Made by a program: the position numbers and the translations under genes
Notes under the pieces: generated by a model
The model's input: the letters and a program-made list of their open reading frames with translations, nothing else
What the model was told of the DNA's origin: nothing
Databases searched by the model: none
Shown here: in pieces, positions 1 to 8,348 of the stretch
Layout: each line of letters begins with the position of its first letter
Position numbering within the stretch: position 1 is the stretch's first letter
Origin: Shinella sp.
GTDB lineage: Bacteria > Pseudomonadota > Alphaproteobacteria > Rhizobiales > Rhizobiaceae
Length of the DNA: 24,234 nt
Assembly: GCA_003248775.1 (NCBI GenBank)
Contig: QFQX01000058.1
Location: forward strand, 1-24,234
Reading direction: 5' to 3'

Positions 1-1
1 C

Positions 2-79
2 CCCATCTTCCAGGTCGCCGACTACGGCCTCGTCGCAGACATCTTCGAAGCCCTGCCGGAACTCGAAAAGGCGCTGTGA
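2..79 (+). CDS. etfA: Electron transfer flavoprotein alpha subunit, C-terminal end (partial)
   Basis: Only the last 25 codons are inside the window. They read PIFQVADYGLVADIFEALPEL followed by EKAL and a TGA stop. This closely matches the usual EtfA C-terminus, where a DYGLV..D motif in the FAD-binding domain is followed by a short terminal helix. EtfA forms a heterodimer with EtfB and carries electrons from acyl-CoA dehydrogenases to ETF:quinone oxidoreductase. The next gene is a 3-hydroxyacyl-CoA dehydrogenase, which fits a fatty-acid/butyrate oxidation neighbourhood. A terminator-like hairpin follows the stop, so the two genes may be separate transcripts. The identification rests on a short stretch, but the match is characteristic. 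Confidence 0.85.
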   Translation, partial: PIFQVADYGLVADIFEALPELEKAL

Positions 80-141
80 CAATCCATTATTTCGCAACTG
101 CGAAAAGACTGGAAAATTGCCCGCACGGGGCTATGAAATTT

Positions 142-174
142 GCCGGACCAACCGTAACGTTGGCCCGGCATTTT
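142..174 (+). terminator. Rho-independent terminator-like hairpin after etfA
   Basis: Two 11-base arms (142-152 and 159-169) pair with a single A/C mismatch around a 6-base loop. They are followed by A and then TTTT at 171-174. The hairpin starts 62 bases after the etfA stop and ends 36 bases before the hbdA start. This suits termination of etfA, or partial read-through into hbdA. The T-run is short, so termination may be incomplete. Confidence 0.6.
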
Positions 175-209
175 CGTCAGGCAGTGCGGTTTCAGGTGAG
201 GAGAACGGC

Positions 210-1091
210 ATGACCAAGGTTTTTGACAACGTGGGCATCGTGGGCGCGGGCCAGATGGGATGTGGCATCGCCCACGTTGCCGCACTCGCAGGCTACAAGG
301 TCACTATTTACGATCTGGCCAAGGAGCGGATCGAGGCGGGCCTTGCCACGATCAACGGCAATCTGGCGCGCCAGGTGTCGAACGGCAAGCTCTCGGATGA
401 GGACCGCAAGGCGGCACTCGCCCTGATCGGCGGCACCACCGACATCAACGACATGGCGCCGATGGACCTCGTGATCGAGGCGGCGACGGAAGATGAAACC
501 GTCAAGCGCAAGATCTTCGCGCAGCTCTGCCCGGTCCTGAAGCCCGAAGCGCTGCTTGCCACCAACACCTCCTCGCTCTCCATCACGCGCCTCGCCTCCG
601 CCACCGACCGGCCGGAGCGCTTCATGGGCATCCACTTCATGAACCCCGTTCCGGTAATGAAGCTCGTCGAACTCGTTCGCGGCATCGCCACCGAAGAGAG
701 CACCTTCGAAACCGCCAAGACCTTCGTCCGCTCGCTCGAAAAGACGATAACCGTTGCGGAAGACTTCCCGGCCTTCATCGTCAACCGCATCCTTTTGCCG
801 ATGATCAACGAAGCGATCTATACGCTGTATGAAGGTGTCGGCTCGGTCGAGGCCATCGACACCGCCATGAAGCTCGGCGCCAACCATCCCATGGGCCCGC
901 TGCAGCTGGCGGACTTCATCGGCCTCGATACCTGCCTTTCGATCATGCAGGTCCTGCATGACGGGCTGGCCGACAGCAAGTATCGCCCCTGCCCGCTCTT
1001 GGTTAAATACGTCGAAGCAGGCTGGCTGGGTCGAAAATCAGGCCGCGGGTTCTATGATTATCGCGGCGAACACCCGGTTCCGACCAGATAA
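210..1091 (+). CDS. hbdA: 3-hydroxybutyryl-CoA dehydrogenase
   Basis: This 293-residue protein is an NAD(P)-dependent 3-hydroxyacyl-CoA dehydrogenase that interconverts acetoacetyl-CoA and 3-hydroxybutyryl-CoA in the cytoplasm. The N-terminal Rossmann fold carries the dinucleotide motif GAGQMG at residues 12-17. The catalytic dyad is visible as His142 in GIHFMNP and Glu154 in KLVELVRG, and Asn192 is in VNRILLP. The C-terminal dimerisation domain ends with GWLGRKSGRGFYDY, typical of the family, and the length is typical. The ATG at 210 is chosen because GAGGAGA lies just upstream and the fold begins immediately. The frame stays open back to 117, but those 31 extra residues do not look coding. 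Its position beside etfA supports a role in short-chain acyl-CoA or polyhydroxybutyrate metabolism; the preferred direction is not readable from sequence. Confidence 0.95.
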   Translation: MTKVFDNVGIVGAGQMGCGIAHVAALAGYKVTIYDLAKERIEAGLATINGNLARQVSNGKLSDEDRKAALALIGGTTDINDMAPMDLVIEAATEDETVKRKIFAQLCPVLKPEALLATNTSSLSITRLASATDRPERFMGIHFMNPVPVMKLVELVRGIATEESTFETAKTFVRSLEKTITVAEDFPAFIVNRILLPMINEAIYTLYEGVGSVEAIDTAMKLGANHPMGPLQLADFIGLDTCLSIMQVLHDGLADSKYRPCPLLVKYVEAGWLGRKSGRGFYDYRGEHPVPTR

Positions 1092-1100
1092 TACCGATAC

Positions 1101-1114
1101 TGCTAAAATTAGCA
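1101..1114. promoter_or_regulatory. Short perfect inverted repeat upstream of the EAL gene
   Basis: TGCTAA and TTAGCA flank a 2-base centre. The site is 9 bases after the hbdA stop and about 36 bases before the GTG start of the phosphodiesterase gene. It is operator-like in size and position. There is no T-run, so it is not a terminator. The function is inferred from placement only. Confidence 0.3.
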
Positions 1115-1150
1115 CTTGAATCTGCGCGGCACAGCTTATTCACTTTAGAA

Positions 1151-2458
1151 GTGAAGAGTCGCACGGATGCCCTCATGACGTTCTTTGACAGCGCCAGACA
1201 ATATGGATTGCATGACCTCCTCTTCAGTCTTGACCAGCAGGCCGAGGCTGAAGAGCGTATCAACAATATTCTGGCGACTGCCCGCAACTGCCTTGGCATG
1301 GACATTGGCTTCATCGCCGAATTTGCCGGCAGTAGGCGGTTTTTCCGTTATGTCGATACGGGCTTGCGCGATGCGGCATTGCGCACCGGCGACTGGCTTC
1401 CCATGGATGAAGGATATTGCCAGCGGATCATCGATGGCGAATTGCCCGAATTGATCCCTGACACCGCGCTGCTGCCCGAAGCGCAGGCGATTGCTGCTAC
1501 CCACGCCTTTCCGATCGGTTCGCATATGAGTGTTCCGATCAGGCTCGGTGACGGTCGCCTCTATGGCACCTTCTGCTGCTTTTCGACACGACCCGATTCG
1601 ACGCTGAACAAGCGCGACTTGCAGATCCTGCGCTCCTTTGCCCAGTTCGCCGCATTCGAGCTCGACCGTAACATCGAAAAACGCATCAATTACTGGGATG
1701 CCGAGGCACGTATTCTGGATGCTCTGGAGCGCGACGGCCTCGGGATGGTCTATCAGCCCATCGTCAGCCTTGATGAGGGGGAAGTAATAGGCTTCGAAGC
1801 CTTGGCTCGCTTCCCTTTCACGCCCTCACGGCCGCCGAACATATGGTTTGCCGAAGCCTTCGAGGTGGGCCGCGGTATTGACCTTGAACTCAAGGCCATT
1901 CGTATGGGGCTGGAATACGTCAGGAGATTGCCCGAAGGCATCTATCTTGCACTGAACGCGTCACCCGCAACCTTGATCGACCCCCGTTTTGCTGAACTGA
2001 TGAGAAGCCAGCGACTTGAGCGCGTCGTCATCGAGGTGACCGAACACGCCAGCATTTACGATTACGACCGGCTGGCTGCCGCGCTGGCGCCGCTACGAGC
2101 CCTTGGAATGCGGCTCGCGGTCGATGACGCCGGTGCCGGCTACGCCAGCCTGAGGCATATCCTCAATCTCAAACCCGACATCATAAAGCTGGATGCAGAA
2201 CTCTGCCGCGACATAGAAGAAGATCCCGCGCGTCGTGCGCTGGCCGCATCGCTGGTGAGCTTCACCCGCGACATCAGATGCACGCTGGTTGCGGAAGGTG
2301 TCGAGACCGCGGAAACGCTCGAAGCTCTCAAGGCGCTGGGGATTGGGGCTGCGCAAGGGTTCCATGTCGGCCGTCCAATGCCCGCCGCTGATATCGGTGA
2401 ATGGCGACCGGTGTCGGCGGAAAACGCGCCACCTCTTGTGGCTGCTCCGGCGGACTGA
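1151..2458 (+). CDS. GAF-EAL cyclic-di-GMP phosphodiesterase
   Basis: This soluble protein of 435 residues (GTG start) has an N-terminal GAF-like sensor (about residues 25-170) followed by an EAL domain (about 190-425). There is no GGDEF domain. The EAL residues for metal and substrate binding are visible: Glu216 (FEALAR), Asn269, Glu295 (EVTEH), Asp325-Asp326 (VDDAGAGY), Lys346 (IIKLD), Glu382 and Glu385 (AEGVE) and Gln402 (QGFHVGRP). An active enzyme that hydrolyses c-di-GMP to pGpG is therefore expected, with the GAF domain binding an unknown ligand. No transmembrane segment is apparent, so it should be cytoplasmic. The start is uncertain: GTG 1151 has no clear ribosome site, and an in-frame ATG at 1175 would give 427 residues. 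It is unrelated to the metabolic genes on either side and may be a lineage-specific insertion, though nothing mobile flanks it. Confidence 0.9.
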   Translation: MKSRTDALMTFFDSARQYGLHDLLFSLDQQAEAEERINNILATARNCLGMDIGFIAEFAGSRRFFRYVDTGLRDAALRTGDWLPMDEGYCQRIIDGELPELIPDTALLPEAQAIAATHAFPIGSHMSVPIRLGDGRLYGTFCCFSTRPDSTLNKRDLQILRSFAQFAAFELDRNIEKRINYWDAEARILDALERDGLGMVYQPIVSLDEGEVIGFEALARFPFTPSRPPNIWFAEAFEVGRGIDLELKAIRMGLEYVRRLPEGIYLALNASPATLIDPRFAELMRSQRLERVVIEVTEHASIYDYDRLAAALAPLRALGMRLAVDDAGAGYASLRHILNLKPDIIKLDAELCRDIEEDPARRALAASLVSFTRDIRCTLVAEGVETAETLEALKALGIGAAQGFHVGRPMPAADIGEWRPVSAENAPPLVAAPAD

Positions 2459-2542
2459 AGGCTCGAAGGGCCTCACTTGTTTCGATCGATAGAGAGATCG
2501 CCTGCAAACTGGCGCTGATCGCGGCGGCAGGCAGCCAAAATC

Positions 2543-5188
2543 CTACTGGATATCAAGCAGCCGTTCGAGATAGCGGCGCTCGAGTTCCGGGCGAGCGACA
2601 TCATCCACCGACATGGTATCGAGCTTCTTGCGAATGGCGTTGAGGATTTCGCGCGCACGCTGCACGTCGATTTCGTCCGGGATCTGCACCCCGCCATCGT
2701 CCATCTGCTCGCCGGTCCTCGCGGTATCACGCCCAAGAGGATCCCTGCCGCGCTGACCGCCCTGCCCATTCTCTCCGGGTCCCTGACCGCCGGCGCGCAT
2801 GGCCTGCTGGATCTGGCCCATCATATCCTGCGCGCCCTGCCGCAGGGCTTCCATGGCCTTGCCCTGACCGTCGACGGCGCGTTCGCCTTCGCTCTTTCCG
2901 AGCGCGTCTCCAGCACCCTTCATTTCGCGCTGCGCACGATCGAAGCCTTCGCCCGACTGGAAGCCGAGATCCTTCATGCCCTGCTGCAGTTCACCAAGCT
3001 TCTTGCCGAGCGCATCCTGCTGGGCTCGCAGGTTTTTCAGCGCCTCGCGCAATTGCTCGGCAGTCATGCGGTCGGTCGGTGAACCGCCCTGCTGATCCTG
3101 CTGTTGCCCTTGCTGGCCGTTCTCCGTCACGGGCGATTCGTCCTGCAGGAACTCGCCGTCTTCGCCATCGCCCGGATCGCCGCGCTGCATGCGGTCCTTC
3201 AGCGCCTGATCGAGACGGAAGGTCTCGTCCATCAGCTTCTGCTGCTCCTGCATGATCTCGCCAAGCTTGTCGATCTGCTTGCGAAGCTCGCTGCTCTGCT
3301 GCTGTTGCTGCCCGCGCATCGGCCGCCCGGCCTGCAGGTTGTTCATCATCCGCTGCATTTCGGAAAGCATCTGACGCGCGGCATCGCGATTGCCGGATCG
3401 GGCAAGGTTCTCGATCTGGTTCAGCATATTGTCCAGATCGCGCTGCCGCAGCATGTTCTGCGCCGACTGCTGCTGTTGCTGGCCATCGGCATTCTGCTGG
3501 CGCTCGGCGACCGCCTTCATGAATTCCTGCATGGCCGCACGAAACTCATCCATCAGCTTCTTGATTTCCTGATCCGAGGCATTGCGTTCCAGCGCATCGG
3601 CAAGCGCCTGCTGCGCATCGCGGAGATTGCGCTCGGCCAGCGAAAGATCGCCGTCATCGATGCCGAGAGCGATTTCCCAGAGATAGTCGGCCGTATCCTT
3701 GAGATCGTCGGTGGAGCGGGCGATCTTCATCCGCGTTTGCGCGGACTGAATGAGCAGGAAATGCGTGGGATTGGGAATGGTCTCATCGGCACGCAACGAA
3801 ATCGCTTCGTTCAGCGCAACCGCCTGACCGATATCCCGGGTATCGAGTGAGAAGACCTGTCGCTCCTCGGCCACCGCCGCAGCCAGCGGCTCGACGAAAT
3901 AGCGGGATGGCAGCACCATCTCATGCGGCGGACTGCGTCCCGTCTGTCCAGCCCCGTCGGTCGCGACAAGCGTGATACGGACCTTGCGGCCGGCCAGCGG
4001 ATGCTCGCTGATGTTGCGGCTCGAAACGCCCTTTGCATCGCGCGCATTGTGGCGCGGAAGATCGAGCCTGTAATCGGGCAACGGATAGAGCGGGGTCGCA
4101 CCCAGCTTTTCCTCGACCGGCACGATCTCGGCCCGCGCCGACTGAAGACCGTAATCGTCTTTCGCGGTGAAGCCGATTTCCAGCGCGCCATTGATAGTTG
4201 GCTTCGGCAGTCCCTCGAAAGCGATTTCCGGCGGATTGTCGGCGATCACCTCGATTGGCCAGCGCTTGTCTCCAACCAGAAGCTCCCCGTTCTGCTCGAG
4301 CTTGAGTTCGTGTGTGCGGCTCACAGGCGCCTGCGCCGGATCGCTTACTTCCGGCTGCACGGGAGACGCATCGCTGCTTTCTGCGACATCCAGAATCTCG
4401 CCACCATCGGCCAGACGATAAAGAACCTTCTCGTCCTCGCGCCCGCCGCTGATGCGCACGGTCGCCTGCGAATTCTGCGGCACGCGCACGCCGCCTTCCA
4501 CGGGCTGCGAATTTGCACCGGAGAGAAACACCGGCGCGCGGCCGGTAAAGGCGGGCGGCGTGATCCAGGCATCGACGCGTATCTCCTGACCGGTCCCCTC
4601 GACGGCAGTCCAGCGGAATGCATCGGAAATCACCCCGGCCCCGTTGGAGCCGGAATAAGCGAATGCGGTCGCAAACAGTAATGCTGGAATGGCGCGCAGC
4701 GCATAACGGTCGAACCGGGCGATATCCGGCCGGGGCAGCCCGGCATCCAGCGCGGCGATGGTTTCCGCCATGCGCCGCTGGTGTTCCTGCCACAGCGCGC
4801 GGGCAAACGGCGTTTCGAAGGCCGGTTCGTCGTCCTGCACGGCGACCGGCTGATGCGGTAGACCGTTACGTTCTTCGAGCAACCTGTCAGCTTCCTGCGC
4901 ATCCGGCCAACGCAGCCTTGTAAACGGCAACAGGGAGGAAACGAAGGCAAAGGTGAGGGCAAAGACCAGAAGCAGCCGCAGGAAATCCGGCAGCTGCCGG
5001 AAGACACCGAACCATGCGAGTGAAACGAAAATCGCGACAATGCCCAGCACAGGGAGGAACAGCGGCAGCAGACGTTCGGCGAACAGGACGAGACGCGCCA
5101 GCAGTCGTTTGACCGCGACGCGACGCGCCAGCACCGGATCGGTGCGGAACGCGCCTTTTCGCGTACTGCCCGGCTGAGGAAGGCTCAT
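2543..5188 (-). CDS. TIGR02302 / DUF4175 family membrane protein with low-complexity C-terminus
   Basis: This 881-residue protein has three predicted membrane segments near the N-terminus (about residues 41-63, 68-88 and 168-185). A large, presumably periplasmic region with beta-rich character follows. The C-terminal third is dominated by Gln, Gly, Met and charged residues, with several QQQQ runs. This layout matches the alphaproteobacterial low-complexity family TIGR02302 (DUF4175), whose molecular role is not established. The ATG at 5188 is chosen because GGAG lies 9 bases upstream and the sequence begins MSLPQPGSTRKG; the frame continues 36 codons further but looks non-coding there. It lies downstream of lysA on the same strand with a 152-base gap, so it could be last in an argH-lptM-lysA transcript or have its own promoter. 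An envelope role is inferred only. Confidence 0.85.
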   Translation of the reverse strand: MSLPQPGSTRKGAFRTDPVLARRVAVKRLLARLVLFAERLLPLFLPVLGIVAIFVSLAWFGVFRQLPDFLRLLLVFALTFAFVSSLLPFTRLRWPDAQEADRLLEERNGLPHQPVAVQDDEPAFETPFARALWQEHQRRMAETIAALDAGLPRPDIARFDRYALRAIPALLFATAFAYSGSNGAGVISDAFRWTAVEGTGQEIRVDAWITPPAFTGRAPVFLSGANSQPVEGGVRVPQNSQATVRISGGREDEKVLYRLADGGEILDVAESSDASPVQPEVSDPAQAPVSRTHELKLEQNGELLVGDKRWPIEVIADNPPEIAFEGLPKPTINGALEIGFTAKDDYGLQSARAEIVPVEEKLGATPLYPLPDYRLDLPRHNARDAKGVSSRNISEHPLAGRKVRITLVATDGAGQTGRSPPHEMVLPSRYFVEPLAAAVAEERQVFSLDTRDIGQAVALNEAISLRADETIPNPTHFLLIQSAQTRMKIARSTDDLKDTADYLWEIALGIDDGDLSLAERNLRDAQQALADALERNASDQEIKKLMDEFRAAMQEFMKAVAERQQNADGQQQQQSAQNMLRQRDLDNMLNQIENLARSGNRDAARQMLSEMQRMMNNLQAGRPMRGQQQQQSSELRKQIDKLGEIMQEQQKLMDETFRLDQALKDRMQRGDPGDGEDGEFLQDESPVTENGQQGQQQDQQGGSPTDRMTAEQLREALKNLRAQQDALGKKLGELQQGMKDLGFQSGEGFDRAQREMKGAGDALGKSEGERAVDGQGKAMEALRQGAQDMMGQIQQAMRAGGQGPGENGQGGQRGRDPLGRDTARTGEQMDDGGVQIPDEIDVQRAREILNAIRKKLDTMSVDDVARPELERRYLERLLDIQ

Positions 5189-5319
5189 CCGTCGGGTCTC
5201 CGTTTCATCCACTGGTCGAAGCGCGCCGCGCGGCCGAGCGCCATCATTTGCTAAAGGATAGCACCCTTTGTGGCGAAGACGAGGACACCGGCACAATCAT
5301 GACCGCTTTTTTGGGGCAG

Positions 5320-5340
5320 TCGCCGAAAAGTGAACGGCGA
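5320..5340 (-). other. Hairpin directly after the lysA stop
   Basis: TCGCCG (5320-5325) and CGGCGA (5335-5340) pair perfectly around a 9-base loop, abutting the lysA stop codon. In the lysA transcript no U-run follows the stem, so it is not a canonical intrinsic terminator. It could protect a 3' end or mark a processing site. On the plus strand a run of six T precedes the stem, the wrong order for a terminator. Confidence 0.4.
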
Positions 5341-6609
5341 TCAGGCAAGCCAGTCCGGCACGGAATCGAGCGCAATCAGTTCTTCATAGCTGGTGCGGGG
5401 ACGAATTACATGGAACTTGTCACCATTCACCAGCACCTCGGGAACGAGCAGACGGCTGTTGTAGGTCCCTGCCTGCACCGCGCCATAGGCGCCTGCCGAA
5501 CCGACCGCGAGAAGATCGCCCGGCTTCGGCATAGCCATCTCGCGATCGAGCGCCAGATAATCACCCGTCTCGCAGACGGGGCCGACCACATCGGCCTTGA
5601 TGCGTGGCGCGCTGGCAGCCGAGATCACCACGGGGCGAATCTCGTGATAGGCTTCATAGAGCGTCGGCCGGATGAGATCGTTCATCGCCGCATCGATGAT
5701 CACGAAGGTCTTGTCGCCGCCATCCTTCACGAACACGACCTCGGTGACCAGAATGCCGGCATTGCCGACGATCAGGCGCCCCGGTTCGGTGACGATCCGG
5801 CAGTTGAGGCCGGCGAGCTGTTCCTTGACGATATGGGCGTAGGCACCCGGCTCCGGCGGAGGATTGTTGTCGTCGCGATAGGGAATGCCGAGACCGCCAC
5901 CGACATCGACATGGTCGATCGCATGCCCGTCGCCACGCAGGGTTTCGACCAACTCCCGCAGGAGCCGGAACGCATCCTCGAACGGCTGCAGTTCGGTGAT
6001 CTGGCTACCGATATGCATGTCGATGCCGGTCACCTTGATCGACGGTAGGCTGGCAGCCCTCCGATAGACCGCACGGGCGCGCTCATAGGAAATGCCGAAC
6101 TTGTTTTCCTTCTTGCCCGTCGAGATCTTCGCATGGGTGCGCGCATCGACATCCGGATTGATACGGAACGAGACATGCGCCTGCTTGCCTGCCTTGGCGG
6201 CGCGCACGGCAAGAACCTCGAGTTCCGGTTCCGATTCGATGTTGAAGCAGTAGATGCCGGCCTCAAGAGCCAGATCCATTTCGGAGACGGTTTTGCCGAC
6301 GCCCGAGAACATGATGCGGCTGGCCGGAACGCCAGCGGCGAGTGCGCGCCGCAGTTCACCTTCGGACACGACATCGACGCCGGCGCCGAGCCGGGCCAGC
6401 GTCTTCAACACGGCCTGGTTGGAATTGGCCTTCATCGCATAGCAGACCATCGCGTCCACGCCGTCAAAGGCCTTGGAGAACACCTTGTAATGCCGTTCCA
6501 GCGTTGCCGTGGAATAGCAGTAGAACGGCGTTCCAACGGCACGGGCGATTTCAGGTACGGAAACGCCCTCGGCATAGAGGACACCATCGCGATAGTCGAA
6601 GTGGTTCAC
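5341..6609 (-). CDS. lysA: Diaminopimelate decarboxylase
   Basis: This 422-residue PLP enzyme of the alanine-racemase-like fold III group converts meso-diaminopimelate to L-lysine and CO2, the last step of lysine synthesis. The PLP lysine is Lys60 in CYAMKAN. Other family motifs are present: HIGSQI, the phosphate-binding VGGGLGIPY, EPGRLIVG, and the C-terminal GPVCETGDYLA and YGAVQAGTYNSR, which carry the substrate and dimer-interface Cys and Tyr. The length is normal. The start codon is GTG at 6609, 12 bases after the stop of the upstream lipoprotein gene, which suggests translational coupling because no strong ribosome site is evident. The order argH, small lipoprotein, lysA is a familiar rhizobial arrangement. 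Confidence 0.97.
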   Translation of the reverse strand: MNHFDYRDGVLYAEGVSVPEIARAVGTPFYCYSTATLERHYKVFSKAFDGVDAMVCYAMKANSNQAVLKTLARLGAGVDVVSEGELRRALAAGVPASRIMFSGVGKTVSEMDLALEAGIYCFNIESEPELEVLAVRAAKAGKQAHVSFRINPDVDARTHAKISTGKKENKFGISYERARAVYRRAASLPSIKVTGIDMHIGSQITELQPFEDAFRLLRELVETLRGDGHAIDHVDVGGGLGIPYRDDNNPPPEPGAYAHIVKEQLAGLNCRIVTEPGRLIVGNAGILVTEVVFVKDGGDKTFVIIDAAMNDLIRPTLYEAYHEIRPVVISAASAPRIKADVVGPVCETGDYLALDREMAMPKPGDLLAVGSAGAYGAVQAGTYNSRLLVPEVLVNGDKFHVIRPRTSYEELIALDSVPDWLA

Positions 6610-6621
6610 GGGCAGGGCCTG

Positions 6622-6837
6622 TCAAAGAAGAGGATCGAGGATGAACGGATCGTCCGGCTTTACCGGGGCAGCCTTCGGCTTGCCGCCGGTCGTGCGCACG
6701 TTTTGCTGGTCAGCCGGCATGCTTGGCGGATCGAGATCAGCCTTGCGGCCGCAGCCGGAAAGCACGAGAGCCGCCGTTGCAAACAGGCCTGCCGCGACTA
6801 TTGAGCGTCGAAACGTTTTCACCATCATCCTATCCAC
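6622..6837 (-). CDS. lptM: Small LptM-like lipoprotein
   Basis: This protein of up to 71 residues has a basic N-terminus, a hydrophobic stretch and a lipobox, LVLSGC. The mature start is CGRKADLDPP, matching the short LptM/YifL motif (CGxKgpLxxP). LptM-type lipoproteins are lipidated at this Cys, go to the outer membrane, and in enterobacteria assist oxidative maturation of the LptD translocon. The rest of the mature protein is Pro/Lys-rich and disordered-looking. As in many proteobacteria it sits immediately upstream of lysA. The start is uncertain: GTG 6837 has GGGAAG upstream, while ATG 6828 and ATG 6825 (MVKTFRRS) give more typical signal peptides. The LptM role in this organism is inferred from motif and neighbourhood. 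Confidence 0.85.
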   Translation of the reverse strand: MDRMMVKTFRRSIVAAGLFATAALVLSGCGRKADLDPPSMPADQQNVRTTGGKPKAAPVKPDDPFILDPLL

Positions 6838-6920
6838 CGGAACATCTTCCCATAGCCTGTAGCGAAAATCTCAGCGCTTGTGCACCCTTAATCTCGTGAC
6901 CGGCCAGCAAACGAACGTGA

Positions 6921-8324
6921 TCAGTTGCAGGCGCGCCACCAGGCGATCTGCTTCTTCACTTCGGAAGGCGCCGTGCCGCCATAGCTCTTGCGGCTGGCAA
7001 CGGAGGCCTCGACCGTCAGGACGTCGAAGATGCCGGCAGTGATCGCCGGATTGATCGACCGCAGATCCTCAAGCGAAAGCTCCGCGAGATCGCAACCCTT
7101 CTCTTCGGCGAGCGCCACCGCACGACCGGTGACATGATGGGCCTCGCGGAAGGGAAGACCGGCCTCGCGCACCAGCCAGTCGGCGAGGTCGGTCGCGGTC
7201 GAGTAACCGGAACCGGCAGCCGCCTTCATCCGGTCAGTGCGCACCGTCAGGTCGCGGATCATGCCGGTCATCGCGGCAATCGCCAGCTCGAGGCTTTCGG
7301 CAGCATCGAAGACCTGTTCCTTGTCTTCCTGCATGTCCTTCGAATAGGCGAGCGGCAGGCCCTTCATCACAGTCAGGAGCGCGATCAGCGATCCGTTGAT
7401 ACGGCCGGTCTTGGCGCGCACCAGTTCGGCCGCATCCGGGTTCTTCTTCTGCGGCATGATCGAGGAACCGGTGGAGAAGGCATCGGACAAGCGAACGAAA
7501 CCGAATTGCGGCGTCGACCAGATGACGATCTCCTCGGCAAGCCGCGACAGATGGGTGGCGCAGATCGAGGCAATCGACAGGAATTCCAGGGCGAAATCGC
7601 GGTCCGATACGGTGTCGATCGAGTTGCGGGTCGGCTCGCGGAAACCGAGGGCCTTTGCCGTCATGTGGCGGTCGATGGCAAAGCCGGTGCCGGCAAGGGC
7701 CGCAGCCCCGATCGGGCTTTCATCCAGATGCTCGATGGCGTGGCGCACGCGCTGCCGGTCGCGGCCAAACATCTCGACATAGGCCATGCAATGGTGGCCG
7801 AATGTCACCGGCTGTGCCGTCTGCAGATGGGTGAAACCGGGCATGACGGTATCAGCATGCTCTTCGGCACGGTCGAGGAAAGCGGCGATAAGGGAGGTCA
7901 GCGAAACCTCGATCTTCTGCAATTCTTCCTTCACCCAGAGGCGGAAATCGAGCGCCACCTGATCGTTGCGCGAACGCGCCGTGTGCAGCCGGCCGGCGGC
8001 CGCGCCGATGAGTTCGGCAAGGCGAGCCTCGACGTTCATGTGAATGTCCTCGAGCTTGCGCGAGAACACGAACTGACCGGATTCGATCTCTGACAGGATC
8101 GTGTTCAGGCCGTGAACGATCTTGTCTTTGTCGTCGGCAGAAATGATGCCTTGATGGGCGAGCATCGTCGCATGCGCGATAGAGCCGCGGATATCCTGGG
8201 CATAAAGCTTCTTGTCGAAACCGATGGAGGCATTTATCTCCTCCATGATGGCCGCAGGTCCGGAAGCGAAGCGTCCACCCCACATCTGGTTGGAGGATTT
8301 CGTGTTCTTGGTGTCCTCGGCCAT
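6921..8324 (-). CDS. argH: Argininosuccinate lyase
   Basis: This 467-residue cytosolic enzyme splits argininosuccinate into arginine and fumarate in the last step of arginine synthesis. It belongs to the fumarase/aspartase superfamily. The family signature GSSIMPQKKNPD is at residues 286-297 and includes the catalytic serine loop. The THLQTAQP motif with the conserved His is at about 165-172, and the N-terminal MWGGRF is typical. The ATG at 8324 (MAEDTKNTKS) is chosen because homology begins there; the frame is open 56 codons further upstream, but that part would run into tlpA. It heads the argH-lptM-lysA direction and lies head to head with tlpA, so its promoter must overlap tlpA coding sequence. 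Confidence 0.97.
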   Translation of the reverse strand: MAEDTKNTKSSNQMWGGRFASGPAAIMEEINASIGFDKKLYAQDIRGSIAHATMLAHQGIISADDKDKIVHGLNTILSEIESGQFVFSRKLEDIHMNVEARLAELIGAAAGRLHTARSRNDQVALDFRLWVKEELQKIEVSLTSLIAAFLDRAEEHADTVMPGFTHLQTAQPVTFGHHCMAYVEMFGRDRQRVRHAIEHLDESPIGAAALAGTGFAIDRHMTAKALGFREPTRNSIDTVSDRDFALEFLSIASICATHLSRLAEEIVIWSTPQFGFVRLSDAFSTGSSIMPQKKNPDAAELVRAKTGRINGSLIALLTVMKGLPLAYSKDMQEDKEQVFDAAESLELAIAAMTGMIRDLTVRTDRMKAAAGSGYSTATDLADWLVREAGLPFREAHHVTGRAVALAEEKGCDLAELSLEDLRSINPAITAGIFDVLTVEASVASRKSYGGTAPSEVKKQIAWWRACN

Positions 8325-8348
8325 GCGATGCCCATCCTGGAGACTGCA

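Noticed and set aside
192..959. 255-codon minus-strand frame opposite hbdA
   Set aside because: Opposite a fully conserved dehydrogenase; His/Arg/Asp-rich composition is typical of an antisense frame and there is no recognisable domain.
2459..2542. Terminator between the EAL gene and the TIGR02302 gene
   Set aside because: Only 4-5 base stems (AGGC/GCCT, CGATC/GATCG) and no T-run; I see no convincing terminator in this convergent gap.
5297..5340. Plus-strand T-run with a TCGCCG hairpin as a terminator
   Set aside because: The T-run is before the stem, and no plus-strand gene ends there.
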